DNA from: JAGVPT01 sp963772165
Lineage (GTDB): Bacteria > Bacteroidota > Ignavibacteria > UBA10030 > UBA8401
NCBI GenBank assembly: GCA_963772165.1
Contig: CAVYWA010000009.1
Coordinates: forward strand, 248,001-312,000
Length of the DNA: 64,000 nt
Reading direction: 5' to 3'
Positions 17,432 to 24,055 of the stretch are shown one piece after another (position 1 is the first letter of the stretch; each line of letters begins with the position of its first letter). Made by a program: the position numbers and the translations under genes. Under the pieces are notes generated by a model. The model worked only from the letters and a program-made list of their open reading frames with translations. It did not search any database and was not told where the DNA came from.

Positions 17432-18799
17432 TCACACGGCGACTTTCGGAAGGTGCGTCATCGCTTCATCGATCGCGGCTGACGGATATTCGAAGTCCTG
17501 AAGTTGTCCCAGGCGGTACTGTTCGTATGCCGTCATATCGAAATGGCCATGGCCTGACAGATTGAATGCAATCACTTTCCGTTCGCCGGTTTGTTTGCAC
17601 TTCAGCGCTTCGTTAATCGCCACGCGAATCGCGTGAGCTGATTCCGGCGCAGGGATTATTCCTTCCGACTGAGAGAACCTCACAGCGGCTTCGAATGTTT
17701 CCAACTGATTCACCGCTTGTGCTTCAATATCGCCGTGGTCGACGAGAGCGCTGACGCTCGGCGACATTCCGTGGTAGCGAAGCCCGCCGGCATGTATGCC
17801 CGGCGGCATAAACGTATGCCCGAGCGTATACATTTTGACGATTGGCGCCATTGCAGCAGCATCACCGAAATCGAACGTGTACCTTCCTTTCGTCAGAGTC
17901 GGGCATGATGCCGGTTCGACAGCGATGATCCTCGCTTTCTTTCCGTTCGTCAGGTTCTGATGAACGAAAGGAAACGCAAATCCTCCAAAATTCGATCCGC
18001 CTCCCGCGCAGCCTATCACGATATCCGGATACTCACCGGCCATTTCCATCTGCTCGAGCGCTTCAATGCCAATGACTGTTTGATGCATGAGCACATGCCC
18101 GAGCACAGAGCCAAGGCTGTATTTTTTTCTCCCGCCGCTCATGGCTGCGACTTCCACCGCCTCGGAAATTGCCATCCCGAGGGAACCCTGTGAATCGGGA
18201 TGCTCCGACAAAACTCTTTTCCCGAATTGCGTCCTGTCGGTCGGGCTTGCAAAAACCTGGGCGCCAAAGTTTTCCATGATGATGCGCCGGTACGGCTTTT
18301 GATGATAGGACACTTTCACCATGTACACTTCGAGGTCTAACCCAAAAAAATTGCATGCCATGGCAAGGGCGGAACCCCACTGCCCTGCACCGGTTTCTGT
18401 CGTCAGGGCTTTTGTCCCCGCCTCTTTATTAAAAAAAGCCTGGGGCACCGCGGTATTCGGTTTGTGCGAGCCCACCGGGCTGACGCCTTCATATTTGTAG
18501 TATATGTGGGCAGGTGTATCAAGCGCTTTTTCCAGCCGCACCGCGCGGTGCATCGGTGTCGGGCGCCACAATTTATAGACTTCTCGAACCGGGTCGGGAA
18601 TTTCAATCCAGCGTTCGGCACTAACTTCCTGCATAATGAGATTCATGGGGAAGAGAACGCTGAGAAAATCGGGAGTTACCGGCTGCATTGTTCCCGGATG
18701 TAATACGGGCGCGGGAGGTACCGGTAAATCGGCATTGATGTTGTACCATGCTTTGGGAATTTTTCTTTCTTCCAACAAAAATTTATATTGCTCGCTCAT
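17432..18799 (-). CDS. trpB: TrpB2-type tryptophan synthase beta chain
   Basis: PLP enzyme condensing indole (or phosphoserine plus indole) to tryptophan. 455 residues, the longer TrpB2 type rather than the roughly 400-residue TrpB1. The PLP lysine is Lys113 in GVSPVGSHKPNTA; the phosphate-binding loop is GCAGGGSNFGG; the C-terminal GHGHFD is intact. RPTPMHRAVRLEKAL marks the start of the catalytic core. No trpA or other trp gene is nearby, as is common for TrpB2, which probably salvages indole or acts alone. Start ATG at 18799. Confidence 0.93.
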   Translation of the reverse strand: MSEQYKFLLEERKIPKAWYNINADLPVPPAPVLHPGTMQPVTPDFLSVLFPMNLIMQEVSAERWIEIPDPVREVYKLWRPTPMHRAVRLEKALDTPAHIYYKYEGVSPVGSHKPNTAVPQAFFNKEAGTKALTTETGAGQWGSALAMACNFFGLDLEVYMVKVSYHQKPYRRIIMENFGAQVFASPTDRTQFGKRVLSEHPDSQGSLGMAISEAVEVAAMSGGRKKYSLGSVLGHVLMHQTVIGIEALEQMEMAGEYPDIVIGCAGGGSNFGGFAFPFVHQNLTNGKKARIIAVEPASCPTLTKGRYTFDFGDAAAMAPIVKMYTLGHTFMPPGIHAGGLRYHGMSPSVSALVDHGDIEAQAVNQLETFEAAVRFSQSEGIIPAPESAHAIRVAINEALKCKQTGERKVIAFNLSGHGHFDMTAYEQYRLGQLQDFEYPSAAIDEAMTHLPKVAV

Positions 18800-19110
18800 A
18801 GTCCTGCTCCATCATGTGATGATCAGTCGGTAAATTAGAATTAGGATGTATATAAAAATACAATGCGATGCCTCTTCAACGAGCATCTTTAAGTCGTGGA
18901 TATCGGCGTTCAGGCTAGAGGGAACTTCGAAAACTGCGCACTACATCGCAAAGAAGTGGATCGTTTAAAACATATCTGTGCCGATCAAGCGGTGAAGACG
19001 GATAGGAGGGCGAATCTTTGCAAGTCCGGATCGGCTTGGACATGCACCAGCTACTCACAGATCAATATTGATTATACATTTTGAAAATATATGTTTTTGG
19101 CAAGAATGTC
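18800..19110. other. Intergenic stretch left of element I, nothing recognised
   Basis: About 310 bp between trpB2 and the left target duplication of the transposon. A 62-codon frame on the plus strand (18896-19084) lacks a ribosome site and recognisable motifs. No hairpin or repeat stands out. Confidence 0.4.
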
Positions 19111-19118
19111 AACAAAAG
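19111..19118. repeat. Target-site duplication, left of element I
   Basis: AACAAAAG, identical to 22921-22928 on the other side of the element. Eight bases is within the usual range of IS1-family insertions. Confidence 0.9.
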
Positions 19119-19139
19119 GGTAGTGGTACGTTTTCAAAT
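19119..19139 (+). repeat. Left terminal inverted repeat of element I
   Basis: Starts GGTAGTGGTACGTTTTCAAA. Ten bases separate its inner edge from the stop of the candidate toxin gene, so the toxin gene sits hard against the transposon end. Same GGTAGTG...TTTTSAA layout as element II and the MITE near 48.7 kb. Confidence 0.9.
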
Positions 19140-19147
19140 TGCTCAAA

Positions 19148-19573
19148 TTACTTCAATCTTGCGCGAATCATTTTTGCCAATATCCCCTTTGTCGGCATAC
19201 TTGAAAGAAGGGCGACATCAAGCCTCGCCATGAGTTCATCAGATACCCTCACTCCCTTACATAGTGAGTAAGTGGATTTTTTGATTAAGACATATTCTTC
19301 GAGATCGTAAGATAGGTTGGCATTAACGTATGAAGTATGCGAAAGGACTTTGCAGTGTGGAGGTTCAATCGAAACAATTGTTTTGAGAAGGCTTTTGTCT
19401 GTCTTACGTTCAGCGATTAAACACGATCTTTCTACTAAGCCCTTGTCGCTTGTAGCAAAAACATAGAATACGCGTTTATCAATGGTTACTCCAACTACGA
19501 TGTGAGGGTGAGAGGGTAGGGTTGGAAGGGTTGGATTTACAAGCCAGAAAACGTCCCCAAGAGAAAGACTCAT
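19148..19573 (-). CDS. Candidate toxin paired with Panacea antitoxin
   Basis: 141 residues, start MSLSLGDVFWLVNPTLPTLP. Its ATG overlaps the antitoxin stop by four bases (19570-19573), the coupling typical of toxin-antitoxin pairs. The N-terminal GDVFWLV and HPHIVVGV resemble the opening beta strands of PemK/MazF-like SH3-barrel RNases, but the rest has no motif I can place, so the fold is a guess. No membrane segment or signal peptide is seen. Known biology: Panacea-domain antitoxins neutralise many unrelated toxin folds, so the partner of such a gene is presumptively a toxin. Last gene before the left end of element I. Confidence 0.6.
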   Translation of the reverse strand: MSLSLGDVFWLVNPTLPTLPSHPHIVVGVTIDKRVFYVFATSDKGLVERSCLIAERKTDKSLLKTIVSIEPPHCKVLSHTSYVNANLSYDLEEYVLIKKSTYSLCKGVRVSDELMARLDVALLSSMPTKGILAKMIRARLK

Positions 19574-20175
19574 GCAGTTTGATTGCTAATCTCCAATAAC
19601 TCCGCCTCCATTGTTAATCTTTCTTCTTCTTTAATAATCGGATAAGGATCGGCAAACTTGTACTTAGTGAACATGGGATCGGTCGGATCGGCATTCAACA
19701 AAAAATCGTCAAAATACATATTTTCTCTTTTTGACTGTCCTGATGTTAAAACCTGTTCATACTTCTTCCATTCGGGGTATGCGTGTGTCAAATCAGCGAG
19801 TTCAAACCTGCCATATTGTGCAAAATTTGATAGGGAAAAATTAACAGCCTCAATATCCGATGGTGATAATTCATCCTTAAATTGTTCACCATTTCCATTT
19901 AATACTACTACATGGTTCCCAATTGGAGTGATAATATCCGATTGAATTTTTCCGGTAAATACATTGTCTAAATATGATGCAACCGCACCAAATGGCATTG
20001 CAAAATACCTATCTCCTGTGGCTGGTCTGAGATATTGACGAACATGAAACCTATCTGCAAAGAAAGTCAGTTTGAGAAGGTACATAAAATTATTCTTCCC
20101 GCCGAGATTATTCAGAAGGTGTTCTGCAACCGCTATTGTTTTTCTTTTGTTGAGTGGGAATGTAATTCTGGGCAT
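19570..20175 (-). CDS. Panacea-domain (DUF4065/SocA-like) antitoxin
   Basis: About 201 residues from ATG 20175; the frame runs on to 20322 but the added residues look unnatural and enter the transposase gene. The conserved Panacea core is plain: FMYLLKLTFFADRFHVRQY, then RPATGDRYFAMPFGAVAS, both near the N terminus. The C-terminal part (YFDDFLLNADPTDPMFTKYK) resembles the toxin-contact region seen in longer members. It is translated just ahead of the candidate toxin with a four-base overlap, the antitoxin-first order expected for a self-regulated pair. A promoter at 20204-20232 serves it. Carried as transposon cargo. Confidence 0.83.
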   Translation of the reverse strand: MPRITFPLNKRKTIAVAEHLLNNLGGKNNFMYLLKLTFFADRFHVRQYLRPATGDRYFAMPFGAVASYLDNVFTGKIQSDIITPIGNHVVVLNGNGEQFKDELSPSDIEAVNFSLSNFAQYGRFELADLTHAYPEWKKYEQVLTSGQSKRENMYFDDFLLNADPTDPMFTKYKFADPYPIIKEEERLTMEAELLEISNQTA

Positions 20176-20203
20176 ATCCAAATTAGCCAGGGATATTGCG
20201 TCT

Positions 20204-20232
20204 AAAGTAGTTATCGACACAATCAATGTCAA
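20204..20232 (-). promoter_or_regulatory. Probable promoter of the toxin-antitoxin pair
   Basis: On the minus strand TTGACA (20227-20232), 17 bp, TACTTT (20204-20209), in the gap between the transposase stop (20271) and the antitoxin start (20175). The -35 is perfect and the -10 weak. No copy of the element's palindrome lies here, so the pair seems separately controlled. Confidence 0.5.
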
Positions 20233-20270
20233 TATTAAGGTAGGATATTTTTGTCGCATGTTCAAGCTTT

Positions 20271-21113
20271 CTATGCCGCCATTTCTTGTGTTTTTGCTAC
20301 CAATAACTCTTCCCAATTCCAAATGTGACTTGTGACACGCGCCTCCATTGCCGGAGTTACTCTCAACGATTGATGTATTCTTAAAAAGTTGTAATGGAAA
20401 AAATGTAACGCTGTTGCAGCTTTAAGGTTTTCAAGTTTTTTACTGAATGCGTTGGTTAATCGTGTGAATCTTCTCATCTGCATACGCATTGTTAGATTTT
20501 GTCTTTCAATGTGTGATGTGCTGATTCTTTTTCGCACTGGATTCCCATTAATCACCGCCAGAGATACGCTTACAACTTGCGGTGGACTGTATCGCTTTTC
20601 TGTTTTAATTTCATCGGAATATGTTTTATGGATAACGCCAAAATCTATGTCAGCACCAAAGACTGAATCGACCGCACCAAAGTACCCATTGAATGCGTCC
20701 GTTGATAACTGAAACCTTGTTGGTATTCTGAAATTCAAATCTTTCATAAACGCGGTAGCATTTTCTTGTGTTCGTTTTCCAATAAGATGAGTAATGACAA
20801 GTTTTGTATCTGAATCAAAAGCAACAAAAACATATTGATCTCCTACTTCGCCAATTTTCTTTTCTTCTTCCGTGCATTGTTTTTGTTTCTTCGCCACGTA
20901 GCACCATATCTCATCGCACTGTACAAATCGACATTGAAGGTTGACGAGTTCCTTATCTAAAATTTCGCTTGCAAGTTGTCCAGCTTCGCGCAACAAGCGA
21001 AGCACCGCACCCTTGTGAACGTCCAACATTCTGACGATACTGCAAATTGAATTTCCCTCGACAAGTGCATTGAGTATTTGTATTTTCTTTTCCATTGGCA
21101 AATTGTTTGGCAT
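20271..21113 (-). CDS. IS1-family DDE transposase (single ORF) of element I
   Basis: 280 residues from ATG 21113, with AGGGAG seven bases upstream; the longer frame to 21212 is rejected. N-terminal helix-turn-helix (MEKKIQILNALVEGNSICSI), then the DDE catalytic core: Asp in CRFVQCDEIWCYV, Asp in LSTDAFNGYFGAV, Glu in TSHIERQNLTMRMQMRRF, followed by RLTNAFSKKLENLKAATALH, the ERxNLTxR...FSKK block characteristic of IS1 InsB-type enzymes. It is made as one protein, without the InsA-InsB frameshift of E. coli IS1. Clearly homologous to the transposase at 52033-52869. Catalytic residues look intact, so the element may be mobile. Confidence 0.88.
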   Translation of the reverse strand: MPNNLPMEKKIQILNALVEGNSICSIVRMLDVHKGAVLRLLREAGQLASEILDKELVNLQCRFVQCDEIWCYVAKKQKQCTEEEKKIGEVGDQYVFVAFDSDTKLVITHLIGKRTQENATAFMKDLNFRIPTRFQLSTDAFNGYFGAVDSVFGADIDFGVIHKTYSDEIKTEKRYSPPQVVSVSLAVINGNPVRKRISTSHIERQNLTMRMQMRRFTRLTNAFSKKLENLKAATALHFFHYNFLRIHQSLRVTPAMEARVTSHIWNWEELLVAKTQEMAA

Positions 21114-21202
21114 GGCGTGCTCCCTATGAGTTTGATTTTTGCTCATTGGGAACGTATATTTCTTTAGGCATTGAAGGCTCCCAACCGAGCTTTTGATGAT
21201 TA

Positions 21203-21234
21203 GAGGCTTCAAGTGTTAGCGCACTTGGAGCCTC
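21203..21234 (-). promoter_or_regulatory. Hairpin in the transposase mRNA leader
   Basis: A 13-bp stem (21203-21215 with 21222-21234) containing one G-T pair, loop of six. It lies between the palindrome at 21256 and the transposase start. No long T run follows on either strand, so it is not a strong terminator; a role in limiting transposase expression or ending the helix-turn-helix transcript is possible. Confidence 0.5.
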
Positions 21235-21255
21235 GCTGTTTATTATGTTTTCTTT

Positions 21256-21274
21256 AAGTGATAAAGTATCACTT
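21256..21274. promoter_or_regulatory. Operator palindrome upstream of the transposase gene
   Basis: AAGTGATA-AAG-TATCACTT, a perfect 8+8 palindrome with a 3-bp centre. Same sequence class as 21508-21526 and 22683-22699. It sits about 140 bp upstream of the transposase start and just past the 3' end of the helix-turn-helix gene. Confidence 0.75.
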
Positions 21275-21292
21275 CGATGGGCAAAAAATATA

Positions 21293-21493
21293 TTAACCCC
21301 TCTGCCGGTCTTTCCAATTGTCAACCTCTTTTGCATCCAGCAAAGTCAGGCTCTTGAATTTATGCGTTGTGAAATCTCCCAAATAGAGGTAGTTCCTTAT
21401 CGCATTAGCCTTAACACCGAGTACCTCAGAGGCTTCTTCGACTGTGAGGTACTCGTTCTCATTGACCTGTTTAAGTGTTCTTACCTTCTTCAT
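21293..21493 (-). CDS. Small helix-turn-helix DNA-binding protein (excisionase/MerR-like)
   Basis: 66 residues: MKKVRTLKQVNENEYLTVEE, then ASEVLGVKANAIRNYLYLGD. The centre matches the winged helix-turn-helix of excisionase and MerR-type proteins (LTVEEASEVLGVKANAIRNY), followed by KSLTLLDAKEVDNW, the usual strand-helix ending. Its start lies right under a promoter whose 17-bp spacer is the AGTGATA-N3-TATCACT palindrome, a strong sign of autoregulation. Two further copies of the palindrome precede the transposase and protease genes. I infer that it represses or regulates all three units of element I. Start ATG 21493 lacks a ribosome site; the predicted message has almost no leader. Confidence 0.8.
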   Translation of the reverse strand: MKKVRTLKQVNENEYLTVEEASEVLGVKANAIRNYLYLGDFTTHKFKSLTLLDAKEVDNWKDRQRG

Positions 21494-21502
21494 AATGGAA
21501 AC

Positions 21503-21531
21503 AATATAAGTGATAAAATATCACTTGTCAA
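21503..21531 (-). promoter_or_regulatory. Promoter with operator embedded in its spacer (helix-turn-helix gene)
   Basis: Minus strand: TTGACA at 21526-21531, 17-bp spacer AGTGATATTTTATCACT, TATATT at 21503-21508. The spacer is the palindrome itself, so a bound protein would block polymerase. Expected transcription start about 21496, three bases from the ATG at 21493. Confidence 0.82.
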
Positions 21532-21612
21532 GTAAAAAATGAATTTCTCATTAGTTATTTTGATAGGCGCCTTAAACTCTTGCTACTTTGTGACCGAGTG
21601 GTATTGCGGGGT

Positions 21613-22614
21613 TCACTTAACCCCGTTTCCATCCTTTCGGACAGGTTCGCTTTGAACGTCTTGTCCAGTCTCTCCATTATGTCCTGCATCTGAATGGACT
21701 TCTCCTGGTTTCTCTCCGTTTTGTTTAGTTTTTTCATCGCTCTTAGCCTCAGTTAGTTCTTGTGGTTTTGAATAAATGCAAACAGCCATCTGGTCATCAT
21801 CTGTTAGAGGCCATCTCAAAATATCAAATAGTTCTTTCTCAATTTTTAACTCTAATGTGTCCGGCTTTCTGACTTTCTTTTCGCCAAAAATGGTTAGCGC
21901 TTCTCTGTAATCGATCACAAAGGCATGTGATGGATAATCAGATATGAGTTTACCAAGTGTTTCATCGTCTACCCCAAGTCTTTTGCCATAGTGCAATGCA
22001 ATATTGATCGACCTTTCTACTTCTCCAAGTCGTAATGGGTCTATCTGTGCTGAGATTGGTGACAGAATACCGGTTGCCAGTTTGCATCCAACCTCGGTGG
22101 CGGTTTTTGTTGTAATTGCATAGTTGCTCCTCTTTTTAACTTCTAAAAAGAAATATTCAAACATCCGAAAGGCTTGTGCTTTTAACATGGTCATTTCTTG
22201 ATAATAGCATAGCCCGCTCGTGTTTGTTAGTTCATCATCTTTTATCATTTGAATATCAAGAGGCCCAAGTTCGCCAAAATCAGATACGACGATTTTGTCT
22301 GCACCTATTACTATAAGTGTTCCCGCACTCTTACAATAACCAAAAACATAAGCCGTAACTTCTCTGTATGAAGATTTTAGTCCTCGGATCAACCTATAAG
22401 CTGCGTCGGCATCTCCGCCGAAGGTTGTCAAAAAAATAGCAGCATTTTTGTTTCTTCTTTCGGGTGTCAGGTCACGAATCGTATGTAAAATCTTGTCCGT
22501 GTTTGCGTAATCTATTTCACCGCTAAGAAGAAAAAGGTCAGCTCCTAATTGCTCTGATAAGTCCTTTAAGTTCTGATCCTGCTCTTTAGGGTCTGTTGCT
22601 ATTTGTTCTTTCAT
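21613..22614 (-). CDS. SDH-type serine protease (ClpP/SppA superfamily), transposon cargo
   Basis: 333 residues. The ClpP-like crotonase fold is visible: FLTTFGGDADAAYRLIRGL (oxyanion-side glycines), then VFGYCKSAGTLIVIGADKIV with the predicted nucleophile Ser in KSAGT, then FGELGPLDIQ. These match the SDH_sah family (serine dehydrogenase-type proteinases) within the ClpP/SppA superfamily. There is no signal peptide, so it acts in the cytoplasm. The C-terminal 50 residues are a hydrophilic tail rich in Glu, Lys and Gly. The gene has its own promoter and a copy of the element palindrome upstream. Substrates unknown; relation to the toxin-antitoxin cargo is unproven. Confidence 0.82.
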   Translation of the reverse strand: MKEQIATDPKEQDQNLKDLSEQLGADLFLLSGEIDYANTDKILHTIRDLTPERRNKNAAIFLTTFGGDADAAYRLIRGLKSSYREVTAYVFGYCKSAGTLIVIGADKIVVSDFGELGPLDIQMIKDDELTNTSGLCYYQEMTMLKAQAFRMFEYFFLEVKKRSNYAITTKTATEVGCKLATGILSPISAQIDPLRLGEVERSINIALHYGKRLGVDDETLGKLISDYPSHAFVIDYREALTIFGEKKVRKPDTLELKIEKELFDILRWPLTDDDQMAVCIYSKPQELTEAKSDEKTKQNGEKPGEVHSDAGHNGETGQDVQSEPVRKDGNGVK

Positions 22615-22645
22615 GTCGGGCTCCCCGATTAATTATTTGGAGAGC

Positions 22646-22699
22646 ATTTTACAAAATATGGTTTTGAGAGTCAAGAGAAAAAAGTGATATTTTATCACT
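22646..22699 (-). promoter_or_regulatory. Promoter and upstream operator of the SDH-type protease gene
   Basis: Minus strand: TTGACT at 22669-22674, 17 bp, TAAAAT at 22646-22651. The palindrome AGTGATA-TTT-TATCACT lies at 22683-22699, nine bases upstream of the -35. Here the operator is outside the spacer, which could mean activation or weaker repression than at the helix-turn-helix gene. Confidence 0.68.
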
Positions 22700-22900
22700 C
22701 ATAAATTAGACGTATCAAAACTTCAATAGTTTCAGCCAAATGCACATATTTCTGCATCCATGTCCATTATTGCAAATAGGAAACGGTGATATGCCAAGGA
22801 ACTATTATGCAAACACTTGGTGCACGAGTTATATACTATCACTTACCGTGCCAAACCTCAAGAATTCATCTATATGTAGAGACGAATTTCATAAAAAATT

Positions 22901-22920
22901 ATTTGAAAACGTACCATTAC
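22901..22920 (-). repeat. Right terminal inverted repeat of element I
   Basis: Read inward on the minus strand: GTAATGGTACGTTTTCAAAT. It matches the left end except for A in place of G at one position and lack of the first G. The 8-bp target duplication AACAAAAG follows at 22921-22928. Confidence 0.9.
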
Positions 22921-22928
22921 AACAAAAG
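22921..22928. repeat. Target-site duplication, right of element I
   Basis: AACAAAAG, identical to 19111-19118. Confidence 0.9.
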
Positions 22929-22937
22929 TGAGTTTTG

Positions 22938-22955
22938 GGTAGTGATTCGTTTCAA
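22938..22955 (+). repeat. Solitary transposon end of the same family
   Basis: GGTAGTGATTCGTTTCAA, preceded by TTTTG as at the other ends of the family. It is ten bases outside element I and points away from it. I found no inverted partner nearby, so it is probably a decayed end of an older insertion. Confidence 0.5.
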
Positions 22956-23071
22956 TCCAAGATACTACCTGTGCTTTTCAAGCCCCAGTTGAGGCTTTCA
23001 AAGGTTCAAAAGACGCTTGCCGGCATTCTAGGTATCGTCGTGATACGGACAAACTATTTATCACCGCATAC

Positions 23072-23100
23072 TTGACTTTCAAACGAGCCTTTAATACATT
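23072..23100 (+). promoter_or_regulatory. Probable promoter of the CpoB-like lipoprotein gene
   Basis: TTGACT (23072-23077), 17 bp, TACATT (23095-23100), about 65 bp before the start codon. GGAGG at 23158-23162 is the ribosome site. Confidence 0.6.
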
Positions 23101-23166
23101 AGCACTCAACGCGTTGCAAACCTACTCAATGACACATCATATGTTGAACAATCGTTCGGAGGATCT

Positions 23167-23982
23167 ATGGCTTCCTGGATATCCAACATGGCGAGAGTAA
23201 GAGCTCGTCAGGCTGTTGGCTTTGTGGCACTCATCGCCTTTGCAAGCCTTATCGGATGCGGCGGTTCTTCGGAAACGACACAAACGGAAACGGGCAAGAC
23301 AGACACGACCGCAGTCCATATGGATACAACGATGATTGCCCACGACACAACGGCCGTCGTCGCTCCCCCCGAAACGACAGCGGTGATGCAGGCTCCTCCT
23401 ACAAAAGAGGAAATGCTTCAACAGCAAATTGAGGAAATCAAGACTGAGAATATCCAACTGCAGCAGAAACTCGATGCATCGGAACAAAAGAATAGAGAGT
23501 TAATGGCAAAAGTTTCCGACCTCGAAGCGGCTCAGATCGCTGCGCAGGAAAAAGCATCAAAACAACCGGCCGCGGCAAAAACAATGTCGATGAATAAAGC
23601 TCTCCCGGGTAAATCGTCAAGTGAGGATATCCAGCATTACGAAGGGGCGGTATCGCTTGCGAAGGAACGAAAATTCAAAGAGGCCATCAATGAATTCCAA
23701 GCGCTGCTGGACGGTGGAATCAAATCCGACTATGCCGATAATTGTCACTATTGGATCGGCTTATGTCATTACGGAATGCACGAGTACAAAACTGCGATCC
23801 AGCAATTCCAGGAAGTACTAAAGTTTAAAATTTCAGAAAAGAAAGACGACTCTCAGTTCATGATCGCCCAGACTTACGACCGCATGGGAAACCATGAGCA
23901 AGCGCAAGTAGAGTACAAGAAATTTGTGGAACTATACCCGAACAGTGAATACTTGCAGCGTGCGCAGGCAAAAATAAAGTAA
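23167..23982 (+). CDS. CpoB/YbgF-like lipoprotein with coiled coil and TPR repeats
   Basis: 271 residues. The N-terminal hydrophobic stretch ends in a lipobox (LIGCGG, Cys at about residue 31), so it is a lipoprotein. A Thr-rich linker (about 35-75) leads to a coiled coil (about 78-120, EEMLQQQIEEIKTENIQLQQ) and two or three TPR repeats (about 150-270, AVSLAKERKFKEAINEFQAL and QFMIAQTYDRMGNHEQAQVE). This order is that of CpoB/YbgF, which in proteobacteria links peptidoglycan synthesis to the Tol-Pal system. No tol or pal genes are in the window, so the role is by family only. A strong terminator follows at once. Confidence 0.85.
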   Translation: MASWISNMARVRARQAVGFVALIAFASLIGCGGSSETTQTETGKTDTTAVHMDTTMIAHDTTAVVAPPETTAVMQAPPTKEEMLQQQIEEIKTENIQLQQKLDASEQKNRELMAKVSDLEAAQIAAQEKASKQPAAAKTMSMNKALPGKSSSEDIQHYEGAVSLAKERKFKEAINEFQALLDGGIKSDYADNCHYWIGLCHYGMHEYKTAIQQFQEVLKFKISEKKDDSQFMIAQTYDRMGNHEQAQVEYKKFVELYPNSEYLQRAQAKIK

Positions 23983-24000
23983 TTTTTTGATTGACCAAAA

Positions 24001-24042
24001 AAAAGGCCGGCATTGAGCGAACATGCCGGCCTTTTCGTTTTT
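24001..24042 (+). terminator. Rho-independent terminator after the lipoprotein gene
   Basis: 13-bp perfect stem AAAAGGCCGGCAT (24001-24013) with ATGCCGGCCTTTT (24023-24035), nine-base loop, then a T-rich tail. It works on both strands, so it also ends the convergent exonuclease transcript. Confidence 0.92.
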
Positions 24043-24055
24043 ATGGCGGTTGACC

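Larger units (their letters stand above)
19119..22920. mobile_element. Element I: 3.8-kb IS1-like transposon carrying toxin-antitoxin and protease cargo
   Basis: A complete transposon of about 3802 bp. Left end GGTAGTGGTACGTTTTCAAA at 19119-19138; right end, read inward from 22920, GTAATGGTACGTTTTCAAAT: about 20 bp matching with one substitution and one missing terminal G. It is flanked by an exact 8-bp duplication AACAAAAG (19111-19118 and 22921-22928), which proves insertion. Contents, all on the minus strand from right to left: SDH-type serine protease, small helix-turn-helix protein, IS1-like DDE transposase, Panacea antitoxin, candidate toxin. Three copies of one palindrome punctuate it. 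A classic IS1 is under 1 kb, so this is a transposon with passenger genes. Confidence 0.9.

Noticed and set aside
21124..21336. 70-codon minus-strand frame between the helix-turn-helix and transposase genes
   Set aside because: It overlaps the helix-turn-helix gene, the operator and the leader hairpin; its sequence has no protein-like pattern.
22938..22969. GGTAGT...ACTACC as a tiny 32-bp element
   Set aside because: Only the outer six bases pair; the inner part of the family end is not mirrored, so it is probably chance.
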